Source of the DNA: Gammaproteobacteria bacterium | Lineage (GTDB): Bacteria; Pseudomonadota; Gammaproteobacteria; Competibacterales; Competibacteraceae | DNA: 64,000 nt | Assembly (NCBI GenBank): GCA_024235095.1 | Contig: JACKNC010000001.1 | Coordinates: 1 to 64,000, forward strand | Reading direction: 5' to 3' | Shown here: positions 27,301 through 36,245 of the stretch, piece after piece | Position numbering within the stretch: position 1 is the first letter of the stretch | How the letters are laid out: the number at the start of each line of letters is the position of its first letter | Program-made: the position numbers and the translations under genes | The notes under the pieces: generated by a model | Told to the model about the DNA's origin: nothing | The model's input: the letters and a program-made list of their open reading frames with translations, nothing else | Databases searched by the model: none

Positions 27301-28616
27301 ATAATACTGCCGTCCTTTCGGCGCAAATTGTGTTCGTAGTTGACGATGCGTTCACCGGCCAGTAGTTCTTCATGAGCTGGCAAAACCACCTTCGGATCGG
27401 CGTCCACATCCGGAATGTGCATCTGTAGCAGTTCTTCTCGTGAATAGCCGAGAAGGTTGAGGCCGGCCTGATTGCTGTCGATGAAACGCTTGTTCTTGTC
27501 GAAAACATAAATGGTAGCGACCGAGCCATCGAAAATACCCCGGTATTTCTCTTCGCTTGCCCGCAGTGCATTTTCGATCTTCTTACGCTCAGTGATGTCC
27601 CGGCATATGGCCTGTGACATCAGTTTTCCCTGTATAACCACAGGTGTCAGGCGAATCTCTACCAACAACTCTACGCCATCCAACCTTCGCACCGGCCATT
27701 CAAATATCTGCGGCTCTCCTGAGAATACCGCCGCGTTTTTTTCTGACATCCTTTCAAATGCTGACTGAGGGCTGTCAGGGTCCTCAACGGTGAACTCAAT
27801 AGGCGTATGTCCTATCACCTGAGTCTTGTCGGTAGCCTTCACCAAATCCAGAGCGGCCTGATTGCACTCCACAAATACGGGTCCATCGTGTAAAAAAACG
27901 CCGTCATGAGAGGATTCGAATAATGCGCGGTAACGGGCCTCGCTTTCGCGTAGTTCTTCTTCAGCCAGTACGCGCTGTTTTATTTCCTTGGAGAGGCGAT
28001 GGAGCGCAACGGCCATGTCGGCCCGGGTTGCTTCATTCGTAATGAACAAGCGGTCAATCTCACTTTCAACCGATTTTGAAGAGGGCTTAACAACGAACTC
28101 GTCAAAAGCGTTATTATTGGAAATATACGAGACCTGCTCGGCCCAACAATTCATACTAAAAAGCTTGGTGCAATATCCGGCCATCTTCCCGGCTAACATG
28201 GCGCTGCCCCAAGACACGCGCAAGGCTTTCTGATAGCGACCTTCCCAACTATCAAATACTCGGAATCGGCAAGTTCTCTTTTCCTGATCTAACTCTTCGA
28301 TTAACCACTTGCCCCAACCGGCCACTGCCGCAATATTGGCAATGGCTGCAAAGCCTTCCCGGAAATCCGTGAACTGGGAAATGACTTGCCAATCGGTTTC
28401 TACGCTCTTTCGCCCCTCACTTTGCAAAGCTAAGGCGAAACGCTTGGTTCCCACCATGGCCTGAACTCCTGAGAGCAACCCTGCAAGGGTCGTATCCACC
28501 CACATCATGGCGACGGGCAATTTGCTGAATTCACAGGTTCCTTTCTCGATATCCCACTCGATATCGATTCCGGAAACTCGAATAAGCGGTGATTCGTTTA
28601 ATGGTGCATTTGACAT
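24372..28616 (-). CDS. Soluble hybrid histidine kinase with V4R-like sensor, five PAS, REC and HPt (kinase 6)
   Basis: 1414 residues from the ATG at 28616; a TTG nine bases upstream (28625) is also in frame, and neither has a clear ribosome site. No membrane segment. Residues up to about 190 look like a V4R-type small-molecule or metal-binding domain ([36 protein letters not shown]), but the usual C-terminal Cys pair is not conserved. Five PAS domains follow (about 225-870), then HisKA ([11 protein letters not shown]), HATPase, receiver ([10 protein letters not shown]...[12 protein letters not shown]) and HPt ([13 protein letters not shown]). First gene of the kinase run and the only cytoplasmic member. 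The IS110 remnant lies just upstream. Confidence 0.9.
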   Translation of the reverse strand: MSNAPLNESPLIRVSGIDIEWDIEKGTCEFSKLPVAMMWVDTTLAGLLSGVQAMVGTKRFALALQSEGRKSVETDWQVISQFTDFREGFAAIANIAAVAGWGKWLIEELDQEKRTCRFRVFDSWEGRYQKALRVSWGSAMLAGKMAGYCTKLFSMNCWAEQVSYISNNNAFDEFVVKPSSKSVESEIDRLFITNEATRADMAVALHRLSKEIKQRVLAEEELRESEARYRALFESSHDGVFLHDGPVFVECNQAALDLVKATDKTQVIGHTPIEFTVEDPDSPQSAFERMSEKNAAVFSGEPQIFEWPVRRLDGVELLVEIRLTPVVIQGKLMSQAICRDITERKKIENALRASEEKYRGIFDGSVATIYVFDKNKRFIDSNQAGLNLLGYSREELLQMHIPDVDADPKVVLPAHEELLAGERIVNYEHNLRRKDGSIISVLNNSRPIRNEKGDVIGMLSTLIDITDRKRAERSVQETATRYRSLLDNLPQLIWQKNKEGVYESCNSAYANNLNFSRNNIAGKTDYDLYPNELAKKYIADDQRIMASGQIENFDEHWLKGTEERIVHTTKIPLRNAKGDIFGTLGIAEDITERTHAEEALREREEIMSAIVSQAGDAIELVNLETFRMVEFNDTAYTTLGYTRDEYAQLTVFDIQGEFKEEQLISMVETIPMNGNMQVENKHRCKNGCLIDVQVNVRKIKIRGHPHAVAVWRDITEQKHNAQELERYRQQLEQLVEERTAELKVVNQQLLDTHFAMDCTGIGIHWVDAKTGKFLYVNSYAAQLLGYSEEEMLELTIPDIDPNFPPGDFQTNTKKLFASGPAHFESQERTKDGALIPVEISGYQLPATKGLPSRFITFISDITNRKQAEHQILSAKAMAEQANLAKSLFLANMSHEIRTPMNGVIGMTDVLRNMHLTDEQRKIVNIIHDSAQTQLGILNDILDFSKIEAGKLDLSIEPFALADVVEKTYATLAEQARQQGVRLRHAVDPHLPPALEGDALRVRQILSNLITNAIKFSSGLDRAGDVEVVARLAGEEDRNIWVELSVRDNGIGMDAATLERVFHPFAQADVSTTRQYGGTGLGLVISTRLAEAMGGAIRVESTPGVGSTFTARLPFSPADPEQLQVSATELQEVADGICSVPDRAEALAQGRLILVAEDNTTNQEVIQQQLALLGYRCNIAPDGQAAFRQWRTGEYGLILSDLHMPHLDGYQLAQAIRREEANRGGADHIPILALTANVLQGEAERCQTAGMDGYLAKPTPLLQLREQLAHWLPVVADASSLGQTAEAPALAEATEEMEEAGERPVFDPGVLAQMVGDKPAIHRRLLEKFQVTAQTQAERLRAAVTGGDTAAVGQIAHGLKSNARAIGALQLGQVCEKLEHAGKAADRPVVTVLFPAFESAFKVARETIDSILVRA

Positions 28617-28683
28617 AGGAAACAATTTTTTATAAGAAAATAGTGATGAGGGTTGTTATAAGGGTCGGCGCCAACGTAATGAT

Positions 28684-29229
28684 TTATAGCAATCCTACCT
28701 GGGTCGTCAGTTGCCGCCGGCGCTGGAGGAGCACCGTCAGCGCCTGGGTCTCTTCGTCTTTCCAGGGACGGGGTTGGGGCTGAATGCACTGGCCAAACCG
28801 GGCCAGCGCCAAGGCATCCAAGGCGTCCGTCTTGGCCAGAACCCCCAAGGCTTTAGCAAAGTCCCGCGCTTGGCGTGGATTGATCACCGCCGTCGGGAAC
28901 TGCGCCTCGATCAACATCCCGGCGACCAGGGTTTCCAAGCCACCCGTGGCTTCCAGGACGATCAGCCGCGGTGTCTGGGGTTGCAGCCAGGCGATCAATG
29001 CCGCCAAACCCGCTTCATCGCGGGGTACGCGCCACCGTTCCTGGGTGGGCCAGATCGCCACATCCAGATGGGCTTTGGCCACATCAATCCCCACCCAACA
29101 TTCCGCCGGCAGTGCGTCGGTCGGCGCTGGCAGAGAACCGGCGGACGGGATCGCCGCGCCGATTTCGGCCCGGTGCGCTTGTGGATGGAGGGCTTGTTCA
29201 ACGGCAACGGTCAATGAGTTCTTGATCAT
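28684..29229 (-). pseudogene. Truncated IS110-family transposase
   Basis: 181 residues from ATG 29229, which has AAGGA at good spacing. CWVGIDVAKAHLDVAIWP is the first acidic motif of the IS110 DEDD catalytic domain; LIVLEATGGLETLVAGMLIEA and NPRQARDFAKALGVLAKTDALDALALARF follow. The protein stops at QVGLL, about half the usual 330-400 residues, and lacks the C-terminal Transposase_20 domain with the conserved Ser. It therefore cannot be active. The lost end faces kinase 6, only about 70 bases from its start. Confidence 0.85.
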
Positions 29230-29667
29230 CGTGTGTTCCTTATCCCCACCTTGCACGATACGGCTTTAAAGCCCATCAACTGTTCGGGCTTGAGGTTCAC
29301 AAAAACCGGAACGCGGCGCGTCAAGCTCCTTAACGGGATCGTGAGTCCCAGAGGGGGATCGCGCTACCACGTTTCGGGATACTTTACTAAATTCCAAACA
29401 TACAAGGGGTAGCGCGAAGCGCCGGGGTGGTTTGACCCGGCGACTCCATAACTCGTCTAGGAGTACCATGTTACTAGCCCACCAAGTTATCCACCAAGAT
29501 AAGCGGAGCGCTTATCGGGGCGCGAGCCGAGCTTCGCTCGACGCGAGTTGCAGGCGTCGCGCTGCGCGCTCCGCCTATCAACTCGCTGGAGCGGTAATCG
29601 GGCCTAACCACCTTCAAGCGCCTATGCGCTCTCCGGTATTAGACCGATTCCGCTCAGCTCGCGCCCC
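29230..29667. other. Gene-free stretch between IS110 remnant and kinase-gene fragment
   Basis: No supportable coding region on either strand. The first 45 bases are the transposase leader. The rest is GC-rich with several short palindromes, for example gagcttcgctc near 29532 and gcgctgcgcgc near 29560. It could include the old IS110 end and its former target, but no boundary can be set from this sequence alone. Confidence 0.5.
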
Positions 29668-30065
29668 GGTAGTAGATGGTCATTTCAACGGGGATCAAGC
29701 GGCCATCTTTGGCCTGTTGAGTGGTCTCGAACTTTATCAGGACTTTCGCTTGGATGGCTCCATACCACCGTATATAGTGGATTTACTGGCAAGAACAACG
29801 GTACATGTAGTGTGAAGCGAAAGTCCTGTTTATATAACTTTGCTGTTTGATCTGTTCCCTGATCTCCCTATAGCGTTCGGCCGGAAAGTGGGAATCAATG
29901 TCGGAGACCGTTAACTGACACAGTTCCTCGGGGGTATAACCGAGGTTGATTTCGGAAGGGGGATATTGCGCCCGCCATTCTTCGAACAATCTATCGAAGA
30001 CGGCTTTTTTCTCAAAATCAACTGGTAGTACTTGGACTTTTCCAGCAGGGACATGGAGTCACGGA
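29668..30065 (-). pseudogene. Internally deleted duplicate fragment of kinase 5 gene
   Basis: 29668-29945, apart from an inserted element and its duplicated target, matches 22205-22386 over 182 bases with a single visible difference. 29946-30065 matches 23668-23788 with one deleted T and two substitutions. The join has fused two parts of the kinase 5 gene that are 1.28 kb apart, at a shared GG. Fragment ends are sharp: the right one is five bases before the tilS stop codon. It is a non-functional relic of a second, lost copy of the kinase 5 sensor region. Confidence 0.9.
29738..29828. mobile_element. MITE-like element, copy 2 (91 bp, same 14-bp inverted ends, 5-bp target duplication)
   Basis: caggactttcgctt at 29738-29751 and its exact complement at 29815-29828. 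It interrupts the kinase 5 fragment: the intact gene reads gaactttatataac (22270 region), whereas here tttat occurs on both sides (29733-29737 and 29829-29833). That proves insertion with a 5-bp target duplication. The interior differs from copy 1 and has no coding capacity. Confidence 0.92.
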
Positions 30066-30070
30066 ACGGC

Positions 30071-31432
30071 CTAGAACTCGTGATTTGCAATAACAAGCCA
30101 ACCCATTTCGCCCGATCCGGCGGCAAAGTCGGCGGCACTCCCCAGTCCCACGACGGCAAGGAGCGGATGAGCAATTACCCCCTCCTTAACCCCATACACC
30201 AAAGGCAACCGCTCCCGGTCCCACGGCGGAATGCCTGCTTCCTGCAACAGCTTCTTTAACTCTTGGCCATGGACTCGACCCACAGGCCGGAACCGTTCCC
30301 CGCCCTGACGGAAGGCGACGAGCAGCGAACCACTCTGCAACATCTCGGCGCGCAATCCTTCACCCACGGTTTTACGTAATTCCAATCGACCGATGCCAGG
30401 CAAATCCAGGGGCGGCCAACGATCGCCAGCAGATCGCCAAACCAAGGTCCGCCGGGCATCATGCGGTTTGAGCGGCGGCATGGCGTACAACGCGTTTCGA
30501 TAACGCCGGACTTCGGCACCCGGCCAGCGTATACAGGGATTACGATCAGCAGCAGCAGTCAACATATCGTGGACAATCTGTTGCAATTGCCGGGCGTCGG
30601 GAATGGGCAGATGCAACCGCCGCAACCAGTGACGCAGCAGATTGCGCTGGCGAACCGCACTCAGTTCCCGCAAGACCGGAACCGCTAAACGGTCAGGATG
30701 CTGTGTTGCAACGCGAGCCAAATCCGCAACGGCTTCTTCATCGAGCCAGGCCGCTGTTTCCGCACACAGCCGGGCGGAGCGGCTCAACGTGCGGTTCACA
30801 GCAGGCCAGCGTTCCCGCAGCAGGGGCAAAACCCGATGGCGCAGATAATTGCGGTCAAAACCGGTGTCCGTATTGCTGGCGTCTTCGATCCAGCGTAAAC
30901 CGTGCTTACCCGCATAAGCCAGCAATTCAGCGCGGTCCACTTCCAAAAACGGTCGCAGCAACCGGCCCTGACCCAAGCGACTTACCGCCGGCATCGCTGC
31001 TAACCCGTATGGACCCGCGCCGCGCAGCAATTGCAGGAGCAAAGTCTCGGCCTGATCATCGCGGTGATGGGCGGTCAATAACGCAGAGTCGAAACCCAAT
31101 TCAGCAGCGAGGGCGGCATAGCGGGCGCGACGGGCCGCAGCCTCGGGACTTTCCCCCGGTACGGGTCGAGCGTCGATCTTCAGTACTCGAAAAGGCATAT
31201 TCAGATCGCGACAAACCTCAGCACAGTGTTCGCCCCAGACAGCGGACGCCGTTTGCAGACCATGATCAACATAGATCGCCTCCAGTTTTTGGGTCAGCCA
31301 GTACGGGCGATGCATCGCCAACCCATGCAGCAGGACATGGGAATCGAGGCCGCCGCTGTAGCCAACAATCAGTCGGCAAATCTGGGGATGGGCGATCAAA
31401 AGTTGGGATAGATATTGATGGAAGGGTTCCAT
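30071..31432 (-). CDS. tilS: tRNA(Ile)-lysidine synthase
   Basis: 453 residues. TilS makes lysidine at C34 of tRNA-Ile(CAT), using ATP and lysine, so that the tRNA reads AUA. The PP-loop motif SGGLDS is at 26-31; HHRDDQAETLLLQLLRGAG and EDASNTDTGFDRNYLRHRVLPLL are further signatures, and the C-terminal TilS domain (GERFRPVGR, LKKLLQEAGIPPWDRERLPLVY) is complete. It lies 22 bases after accA, the usual gammaproteobacterial neighbour. Its stop codon is directly followed by mobile-element debris. Confidence 0.95.
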   Translation of the reverse strand: MEPFHQYLSQLLIAHPQICRLIVGYSGGLDSHVLLHGLAMHRPYWLTQKLEAIYVDHGLQTASAVWGEHCAEVCRDLNMPFRVLKIDARPVPGESPEAAARRARYAALAAELGFDSALLTAHHRDDQAETLLLQLLRGAGPYGLAAMPAVSRLGQGRLLRPFLEVDRAELLAYAGKHGLRWIEDASNTDTGFDRNYLRHRVLPLLRERWPAVNRTLSRSARLCAETAAWLDEEAVADLARVATQHPDRLAVPVLRELSAVRQRNLLRHWLRRLHLPIPDARQLQQIVHDMLTAAADRNPCIRWPGAEVRRYRNALYAMPPLKPHDARRTLVWRSAGDRWPPLDLPGIGRLELRKTVGEGLRAEMLQSGSLLVAFRQGGERFRPVGRVHGQELKKLLQEAGIPPWDRERLPLVYGVKEGVIAHPLLAVVGLGSAADFAAGSGEMGWLVIANHEF

Positions 31433-31454
31433 CGGGGAGTTTTTGTATCGCTGC

Positions 31455-32489
31455 TTAACCTTCCTTATCCTTCCCCAGCAACGCCGCTACGCTACTCTGC
31501 CAGGTCGATTGCAATGACGTCGCTGGCGCCGCTTCCTTGAAGACGCCATAACCCATCAGTCGCTGATAACGCTGCTCCAGCAGATCGTCGATTGATAGCG
31601 CATCCAGCGTCTGAAGGTTTTCCCGCAACGCGAGTCGGACATTCTCTGCGGTCAACGCCAAGTCGCGGTGCGCACCGCCTGGTGGTTCGGGAATAATTCC
31701 ATCAATCAAATTAAGCTTCAGCAAGCGGTCGGCGGTGAGTCCCATGGCTTCGGCGGCGTCCGGCGCCTTGTCAGCGCTCTTCCACAAAATCGCCGCGCAC
31801 CCCTCCGGTGAGATGACTGAATAAGTGCCATATTGCAGCATCAACACCCGGTCGCAGACTCCCACCGCCAGCGCGCCGCCAGAACCGCCCTCACCGATCA
31901 CAACGCCGATAATAGGCGTTCGCAATCGACTCATCTCAAACAGATTGCGAGCAATAGCTTCGCTCTGGCCATGCTCTTCTGCGCCAATGCCCGGATAAGC
32001 GCCTGGCGTGTCGATAAAGGTCAGAACCGGCAATCGGAAGCGTTCCGCCAGCTTCATCAAACGTAACGCCTTACGATAGCCCTCCGGTCGGGGCATGCCA
32101 AAATTACGGTAAATTTTCTCCCGGGTGTCCCGGCCCTTTTGATGACCAATGATCAGTACCGGTCGGCCATCCAGCCGCGCCAATCCAGCGACAATGGCAT
32201 GGTCGTCGGCAAAGGTTCGGTCGCCATGCAATTCGTCGAAGTCTGTGAAGATGCGCTCCAAATAATCCAGCGTATAGGGCCGCAAGGGATGACGGGCGAT
32301 CTGGGAAATTTGCCAAGGCGTTAAAGCAGCGAAGATCGACTCGGTCAGCGCTTTGCTTTTTGCTTCCAAACGGGCGATTTCATCACTGATATTCAAGTCC
32401 TGCTCGGTGCTCAAATGCCGCAATTCCCTGAGCATTGCCTCCAGCTCGGCTATCGGTTTTTCAAAATCCAGACAGTTATTCGGGTTCAT
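31455..32489 (-). CDS. accA: Acetyl-CoA carboxylase carboxyltransferase subunit alpha
   Basis: 344 residues, slightly longer than E. coli AccA (319). With AccD it transfers the carboxyl group from biotin to acetyl-CoA, the first step of fatty acid synthesis. [17 protein letters not shown] opens the protein; [57 protein letters not shown] and [20 protein letters not shown] are the crotonase-fold signatures. A C-terminal extension of about 25 residues follows the normal end. Between mucD (14 bases) and tilS. Confidence 0.97.
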   Translation of the reverse strand: MNPNNCLDFEKPIAELEAMLRELRHLSTEQDLNISDEIARLEAKSKALTESIFAALTPWQISQIARHPLRPYTLDYLERIFTDFDELHGDRTFADDHAIVAGLARLDGRPVLIIGHQKGRDTREKIYRNFGMPRPEGYRKALRLMKLAERFRLPVLTFIDTPGAYPGIGAEEHGQSEAIARNLFEMSRLRTPIIGVVIGEGGSGGALAVGVCDRVLMLQYGTYSVISPEGCAAILWKSADKAPDAAEAMGLTADRLLKLNLIDGIIPEPPGGAHRDLALTAENVRLALRENLQTLDALSIDDLLEQRYQRLMGYGVFKEAAPATSLQSTWQSSVAALLGKDKEG

Positions 32490-32503
32490 CGGCGTTTAAT
32501 GGC

Positions 32504-33946
32504 TCATTCTCGTTCAGGCGGCATGCGGATGGCCAGATACAGCGATTCGTTTTCCCGACGCACCAGCACCGGTACGGCTTTACCATTAGGCAGTTCTTTG
32601 GCTATTTCAACAAATTGGCTGCCGCTTTTCACTGGGACATGGTTGATCTGTAAAATAATGTCATCGGGATACAGGCCGGCGTTGGCGGCGGGGCCTTCAT
32701 CCAGTCCAGTGACCAATACGCCCTGGTCGTCATCAGGACCCAGTCCACGCCGTTGCTCATTGCTCAGATCAGCGACGATGATACCCAGGCGCGGGTCGCT
32801 ATACTCATCCATCGTCATGACCCGTTCCTCGGTGGTTTCCAGGCGGGCGATCGTGGCCTTGATTTCCAGCGGTTCACCGTTGCGCAGAATCGACATCGCC
32901 ACGGTCTTGCCGACCGGGGTCACACCGATCATGCGTGGCAACTGCGAGGAGTCCTCTACCGGTTCGCCGCTGTAACGCAGAATGATGTCGCCGGGTTTGA
33001 AGCCGGCGCTGACCGCCGGGCTGTCGGGCAGGACTTGGGCGACTAGCGCTCCGCGCGGCCGGTCGAGTTTAAAGGCCTCGGCTAGATCATTGTTGACAGC
33101 TTGCAACAGAATGCCCAGCCAACCTCGGGTTACCTCGCCGGTCGCCTTCAATTGCTCGGCCACCTGCATCGCCAGCTTGATGGGAATCGCGAAGGACAGG
33201 CCCATATAACCGCCGGTGCTGCTGTAAATTTGCGAATTGATGCCGACGACCTCGCCGCGTAGGTTGAAGAGCGGGCCGCCGGAACTACCGGGGTTGACCG
33301 CCACATCGCTTTGGATGAAGGGTACATAAGTGCCGCTGGGCAGGTTGCGGCCCACCGCGCTGACAATGCCCTGCGTCGCGGTGAGTTCGAGTCCAAACGG
33401 CGAACCAATGGCCACCACCCATTCGCCAACTTCCAATGCATCAGAGTCGCCAATTTTGACCGCAGTCAGATTTTCACCCTCATCAATCTTGAGTACGGCA
33501 ACATCGGTCAATTCATCGACGCCAATTACTTTGGCCGGCCGTTCCCGCTGATCGCTGAGCCGGACGATAATTTTTTCGGCATCCTGGGCAACGTGGGCGT
33601 TGGTCAGGATATAGCCATCGGTGGAAATGATGAAACCGGAACCCAGCGAGTTCGCCTGACGATCGCCGGGAAGTTCGGGGCGCTCCTGAAAGAATCGTTT
33701 GAAAAACTCCAGATAGGGATTTTCGCTGCCTGGCAAGTCCGGTAACCCGGATGAGCGGGACCGCCGGCTGGGGGTTTGCGTGGAGCTGATATTGACGACC
33801 GCCGCCTCGTTTTGCTTCACCAGCTTGCGAAAATCAGGTAACGGTTGCACGATTTCGGGACGCGCCGCCGGAGCGGCGGCTATCCAACACAATGGGAGCA
33901 ACAACGCTAGTAGCGGGAGCCAGTAGCGGGAGCCATTCACATTCAT
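32504..33946 (-). CDS. mucD: Periplasmic Do-type serine endoprotease, MucD/DegP family
   Basis: 480 residues with a signal peptide (about 8-27, ending AAA). The trypsin-like domain carries the triad His118 (TNAHV), Asp148 (DELTDVAVL) and Ser222 (NPGSSGGP). Two PDZ domains follow (about 270-360 and 385-475). The family degrades and refolds misfolded envelope proteins; in Pseudomonas, MucD restrains the AlgU envelope-stress response and alginate. Unlike there, no algU-muc genes are beside it; it precedes accA by 14 bases and is divergent from pilU. Confidence 0.93.
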   Translation of the reverse strand: MNVNGSRYWLPLLALLLPLCWIAAAPAARPEIVQPLPDFRKLVKQNEAAVVNISSTQTPSRRSRSSGLPDLPGSENPYLEFFKRFFQERPELPGDRQANSLGSGFIISTDGYILTNAHVAQDAEKIIVRLSDQRERPAKVIGVDELTDVAVLKIDEGENLTAVKIGDSDALEVGEWVVAIGSPFGLELTATQGIVSAVGRNLPSGTYVPFIQSDVAVNPGSSGGPLFNLRGEVVGINSQIYSSTGGYMGLSFAIPIKLAMQVAEQLKATGEVTRGWLGILLQAVNNDLAEAFKLDRPRGALVAQVLPDSPAVSAGFKPGDIILRYSGEPVEDSSQLPRMIGVTPVGKTVAMSILRNGEPLEIKATIARLETTEERVMTMDEYSDPRLGIIVADLSNEQRRGLGPDDDQGVLVTGLDEGPAANAGLYPDDIILQINHVPVKSGSQFVEIAKELPNGKAVPVLVRRENESLYLAIRMPPERE

Positions 33947-34081
33947 GGAAATAATCTTCTCCTGATGGTAAAACAGAGGCTGATATCAGTCCGAAAGCGC
34001 GATGAGACAGAGTGACGAGGCGCAAAGCAGCCAAAAATAGCGGAGGGGTTGGGCGATCATGCCGGAATACGCAAATGCCAG

Positions 34082-34087
34082 TATAAT
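34082..34087 (+). promoter_or_regulatory. Possible -10 box for pilU
   Basis: A perfect TATAAT lies 42 bases before the pilU start in the mucD-pilU divergent region. No good -35 hexamer is seen at 16-18 bases, so it is a weak call. Confidence 0.4.
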
Positions 34088-34129
34088 TTTTCGAGTATAG
34101 CGTATCAATCAGCCAAAAGGAGACGCGGT

Positions 34130-35302
34130 ATGGAGCAGAGTTCGGCACTGGAAGTCAACGATTACGAAAAAGCGACTCAGTATCTTTATGAGTTGACAGT
34201 CAAGCTGTTGGATGTCGGTGGATCGGATATTTTCATCACCGCGGGCAGCGCGCCAGCGCTCAAAGTCAATCAGATTATTCATCGCGTAGGCGACCGCAGG
34301 TTGACTCCTCAACAGACAACGCTGTTGAGCCGGGCAATCATGCATGATCGCCATGCACGGGTGTTCGACCAGTATCATGAAGTTAATTTTTCCCTGAATT
34401 TCCCCAATATGGCCCGTTTCCGAGTCAGCGCTTTTACCCAGCGCGGCAGTGCTGGCATGGTGCTGCGCCTGATCCAGCAGCAGATTCCAACCATCGAGGA
34501 ATTAAACCTGCCGCTGACCCTCCAGGAGATTGCCCTGACCAAGCGTGGATTAGTGATTTTTCTGGGCGGCACCGGTTGCGGCAAGACGACCTCGATGGCG
34601 GCCATGCTGGATTACCGTAATGAGCAGCGCCAGGAGCATATTATCACTGTCGAAGACCCCATCGAGTTTTTTCATCGTCACAAACAATGTCTGGTGGATC
34701 AACGCGAGGTGGGGACCGACACCGACTCCTACGAGTCAGCGCTGAAGAACACCCTCCGGCAGGCGCCTAATGTCATCATGATTGGTGAAGTGCGGGATCG
34801 CGAAACCATGCAGCACGCCATCAACTTCGCCGAGACCGGACACTTGTGCCTGACCACTCTTCATGCGAACAATACCGACCAGGCTTTTGATCGTATTGTC
34901 AATTTCTTCCCGGAAGAGAAACGGGCGCAAATTCTGATGGACCTGTCGTTCAATATGAAAGCGTTCATTTCCCAGCGACTGTTGCCGCGCGAGGATCGAC
35001 CAGGCCAGATCCCGGCAGTGGAGGTTTTGCTGAACACGCCGCTGATGGCGGAGCTAATCTTTCAGGGACGGGTCAAGGAGATCAAGCCGGTCATGACCCG
35101 TTCTAGCGAACAAGGCATCGTGACTTTCGATCAGGCGCTGTTTAATCTCTATGAAATTGGCCAGATTAGTTATGAAACTGCGATTCGCCATGCAGATTCC
35201 GCTAACAACCTGCGATTGCGGATCAAGCTGGAGAGCAAACGGCCACAGCCAAAAGCGGCCAGCGAGGGGCCATTGCAAATCGAGGATGATCGGCTGCGCT
35301 GA
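34130..35302 (+). CDS. pilU: Type IV pilus retraction ATPase PilU
   Basis: 390 residues from ATG 34130, which has AGGAGA six bases upstream; a longer frame from 34049 lacks that and was rejected. N-terminal PAS-like domain, Walker A GGTGCGKTT (146-154), Asp box VEDPIEFF, Walker B-type VIMIGEVRDRETM and His box TGHLCLTTLHANN. Length and the acidic/basic tail after the ATPase core fit PilU rather than PilT. PilU assists PilT in pulling type IV pili. pilT, normally adjacent, is not in the window. Confidence 0.9.
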   Translation: MEQSSALEVNDYEKATQYLYELTVKLLDVGGSDIFITAGSAPALKVNQIIHRVGDRRLTPQQTTLLSRAIMHDRHARVFDQYHEVNFSLNFPNMARFRVSAFTQRGSAGMVLRLIQQQIPTIEELNLPLTLQEIALTKRGLVIFLGGTGCGKTTSMAAMLDYRNEQRQEHIITVEDPIEFFHRHKQCLVDQREVGTDTDSYESALKNTLRQAPNVIMIGEVRDRETMQHAINFAETGHLCLTTLHANNTDQAFDRIVNFFPEEKRAQILMDLSFNMKAFISQRLLPREDRPGQIPAVEVLLNTPLMAELIFQGRVKEIKPVMTRSSEQGIVTFDQALFNLYEIGQISYETAIRHADSANNLRLRIKLESKRPQPKAASEGPLQIEDDRLR

Positions 35303-35411
35303 GCAGCGTAGTCTCTGGACGAGCAAGGATAGAGGTTTCAGGCGTCAGGTTTCGGCAACCGGAAGCCGTGCCTGGATTTGTCCAGTTTTCGTTTGAAAAA
35401 AACAATATTTA

Positions 35412-36239
35412 TCAGCGGTAGCGTAACCGTTCTTCAGCCTTTGTCTGTTCCCACAGTATATCCATTTCCGCCAGCGTTGCCTCCGTGGGCGTGCGGCCCT
35501 CTTCCGCCAGCCAGATCTCGATTTGCCGGAAGCGTCGCTCAAACTTGGCGTTTGTTCCACGCAGCGCGTCTTCAGGATCGAGTTTAAGATGGCGAGCCAG
35601 GTTGGCGACTGCGAATAACACGTCACCCAGCTCGTCGGTCAACCGTTCCGCCGGGGCATGGCTGGCCACCTCGTGGCGTATCTCGGCGATCTCTTCTTCA
35701 ATCTTGGCCAGCACCGGCTCCACCGCGCCCCAATCAAAGCCCACGCGCGCGGCTTTCTTTTGTAACTTAACCGCCCGAATCAGCGCAGGCAATGCCAGGG
35801 GAACGCCTTCCAGGACGCTGGCGGCGGATCCCGACGTTTCGACTTTTTCCGCCGATTTGATTCGCTCCCAGGCGGCGGTTTGTTCCGCGGCATTAGCGTA
35901 GCTTTCATCGCCAAAAACATGAGGATGGCGACGGGTCATTTTCTCGACGATGCCGCTTGCTACGTCGGCGAAGTCGAAGCGTCCTTCCTCGCGGGCGATC
36001 TGCGCGTAAAACACGACCTGAAAAAGCAAATCACCCAGTTCGGTGCGTAATTCCGTCCAGTCCTCGCGGGCGATGGCGTCGGCGACTTCGTAGGCTTCCT
36101 CAATCGTGTGCGGGACAATAGTGGCGTAAGTCTGCTCGCGGTCCCATGGGCAGCCATGATCCGGGTCGCGCAGGCGGGCCATAAGAGTCAGCAGTTGTTC
36201 CAAGTTCACACACTCCGGTATTAAATTTATGCGGCTCAC
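35412..36239 (-). CDS. mazG: Nucleoside triphosphate pyrophosphohydrolase MazG
   Basis: 275 residues. It hydrolyses (d)NTPs to NMP and pyrophosphate as housecleaning and lowers ppGpp in E. coli. Two MazG domains: the first with LMARLRDPDHGCPWDREQT, EEAYEVADAI and ELGDLLFQVVFYAQ, the second with EEEIAEIRHE and DELGDVLFAVANLARHL. The first provides the metal-binding E-x-x-E...E-x-x-D set. Start at 36239 is GTG; an internal GTG (36209) is possible. It lies six bases after the DUF945 gene, so is probably co-transcribed with it. Confidence 0.94.
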   Translation of the reverse strand: MSRINLIPECVNLEQLLTLMARLRDPDHGCPWDREQTYATIVPHTIEEAYEVADAIAREDWTELRTELGDLLFQVVFYAQIAREEGRFDFADVASGIVEKMTRRHPHVFGDESYANAAEQTAAWERIKSAEKVETSGSAASVLEGVPLALPALIRAVKLQKKAARVGFDWGAVEPVLAKIEEEIAEIRHEVASHAPAERLTDELGDVLFAVANLARHLKLDPEDALRGTNAKFERRFRQIEIWLAEEGRTPTEATLAEMDILWEQTKAEERLRYR

Positions 36240-36245
36240 AGTCTC

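Noticed and set aside
28684..29229. Active IS110 element
   Set aside because: The C-terminal half of the transposase is missing.
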